From: Gemmatimonadota bacterium
GTDB lineage: Bacteria; Gemmatimonadota; Gemmatimonadetes; Longimicrobiales; Gaopeijiaceae
NCBI GenBank assembly: GCA_022825135.1
Contig: JAJDYN010000009.1
Coordinates: 1-58,388, forward strand
DNA length: 58,388 bases
Direction: 5' to 3'
A model generated the notes under the pieces. The model did no database searches. It was not told where the DNA came from and worked only from the letters and a program-made list of their open reading frames with translations. Both the position numbers and the translations under genes were made by a program. Positions 57,451 through 58,388 of this stretch are shown in pieces (position 1 is the stretch's first letter; each line of letters starts with the position of its first letter).

Positions 57451-57608
57451 TGAGCCCTCCTCTGGCACGTTCTGGGCATCTCCAGCGCCCGCAGCATCGG
57501 TCGCCGGATGAGACCCCTCAAGCTAATGCGCCGCAGCCCGGTCGCGCATGGCGGAAGACGATTCATCCAGAGGCTAGCGCAGGTCTCATCGGGATGCCGA
57601 CATCAGGC

Positions 57609-58388
57609 CTATCGCTCGAATCCTCCCCCGCCACGCTCGGGGCCTCTGGGCCGGGGCGGCCGGGGAACTGGGATGACGACGCTCGGCCCGCGCTCGCGCT
57701 CCCGTGTCTGTTCACGCTCCCTCATCGTCTCCCGCACCGCCCATGCGCGCCGCTCCGCGAACACCAGCCTACTTCGATAGAACTTGCTCCAACCGCGCTC
57801 GATCTCCCGGGCGCGCTCGCCGTGTGCCTTGCCCAACTCGGCCCGCTCGTCCCTGTGGTACCGGTCGAGATCCTCGCGCCAGCCCTCGACCAGATCCTCC
57901 CGGCCCCGGATCGCCCCGGCCAGTTCCCTGAGCGAGCGATCGAGCCGCCAGATCCGGAGCCGCCCGAGCACGGTGCGGCTCTCCCGGTCGAGCCTCTGCC
58001 GCATCTCCTCCTGCCGCTTGTGCAGTTCGGCCCATTCCTTCCGCGCCCGGGTCTCAAGGTGCTGGAAGCTCGACTGGCGCCCGTCCGCGACCGTCTCCCA
58101 AGCCTCCGCCTCGCCATGCCGCCATGCGTCCATGTCGACTTGATCCTCGCGGCGCGGCTTCATCGTCCGACGCGCTCGCCCGGGCTGCATCCCCTCGCGG
58201 CGAACGCGCGCCCAGTGTCGGGGCCGGTCCCCCGTCGGCCGAGGCACCTCCTGGCCCGCCCGCCGCCGCTCGTTGTTCCTGACCCGCCGCTCGCACCGGA
58301 TCCGGCCCTGCTCCCGCTCGTAGCCCTCGGCCCAGCGCGACAGCCGGAGCTTGCTGTTGCCCAGCGTCGCCGCCTTCCCGGTCTCCGG
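57609..58388 (-). CDS. relaxase/mobilisation protein, C-terminal part (partial)
   Basis: The frame is open to the right edge, so the N-terminus lies outside. Its first visible residues, SKLRLSRWAEGYEREQGRIRC followed by ERRVRNNERR, fit the C-terminal region of MobA/VirD2-type relaxases of mobilisable elements; then a charged coiled coil (EWAELHKRQEEMRQRLDRESRTVLGRLRIWRLDRSL and beyond) and a Pro/Arg/Gly tail. The relaxase catalytic His cluster would be off the edge. The reading frame continues beyond a GTG at 58247, so that codon is internal. The gap 57469-57608 has no gene. Confidence 0.6.
   Translation of the reverse strand, partial: PETGKAATLGNSKLRLSRWAEGYEREQGRIRCERRVRNNERRRAGQEVPRPTGDRPRHWARVRREGMQPGRARRTMKPRREDQVDMDAWRHGEAEAWETVADGRQSSFQHLETRARKEWAELHKRQEEMRQRLDRESRTVLGRLRIWRLDRSLRELAGAIRGREDLVEGWREDLDRYHRDERAELGKAHGERAREIERGWSKFYRSRLVFAERRAWAVRETMREREQTRERERGPSVVIPVPRPPRPRGPERGGGGFER

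Overview
This is a GC-rich (roughly two-thirds G+C by eye), densely coded bacterial chromosome segment with about 50 credible genes. No rRNA or tRNA gene, complete insertion sequence or CRISPR array was seen. The gene content suggests an uncultured, heterotrophic Gram-negative bacterium, most likely Gemmatimonadota: a TonB-dependent receptor with a carboxypeptidase-like N-domain, a secreted six-bladed propeller protein, several secreted amidohydrolases and amidases, Ig-like lipoproteins, and a MoxR/Bat operon. The phylum is an inference from gene style, not from a marker gene.

Layout. 1-1 kb: no credible gene, two perfect 13-bp inverted repeats. 1-3.4 kb: a secreted propeller protein, a small secreted Cys/Thr-rich protein and a broken DUF222 gene. 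3.4-7.6 kb: imperfect repeats, a TonB-dependent receptor and a small cytochrome c. 7.7-8.9 kb: a VTT membrane protein and a sirtuin. 8.9-12.5 kb: a tandem pair of Ig-repeat lipoproteins. 12.6-13.8 kb: the first of two AAA/DUF4143 ATPases. 14-19.6 kb: a polysaccharide-deacetylase lipoprotein, an amidase, a Tat-exported glycosylasparaginase-like hydrolase, DUF1326 and an alpha/beta hydrolase. 19.7-20.3 kb: hicAB. 20.4-24 kb: DUF2182, a coiled-coil protein, and feoAB behind a perfect Fur-box palindrome. 24.1-25.7 kb: a Tat-exported amidase.

25.7-33.5 kb: a seven-gene minus-strand operon with overlapping stops and starts (amidohydrolase, MoxR, DUF58, BatD-like, two VWA proteins, TPR protein), a putative envelope chaperone/stress assembly. 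33.8-38.3 kb: a tightly overlapped plus-strand operon (GlcF-like Fe-S protein, GNAT acyltransferase, FAD oxidoreductase, N-succinylamino-acid racemase/OSBS-like enolase), the most interesting metabolic unit here. 38.3-40.1 kb: a PilB/GspE ATPase with unusual C-terminal zinc ribbons. 40.9-46.3 kb: a Yip1 protein, then a fused TRAP permease, its TAXI binding protein and an amidohydrolase as one unit. 46.3-47.4 kb: the second DUF4143 ATPase, facing a perfect 10-bp palindrome. 47.6-50.6 kb: a secreted N-acyl-D-amino-acid deacylase and a class-V aminotransferase.

50.6-58.4 kb looks like an accessory, mobilisable defence island: DUF3800, an unnamed 246-aa protein, a tiny ORF, an HNH endonuclease, a type III restriction-modification pair (Res, Mod) and, running off the right edge, the C-terminal part of a probable relaxase. 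Its left part is visibly less GC-rich than the rest.

Together the genes describe a peptide/amide/N-acyl compound scavenger: secreted or exported hydrolases, a TRAP-TAXI uptake system, and an acyltransferase-racemase pair that could convert D-amino acids via N-acyl intermediates.
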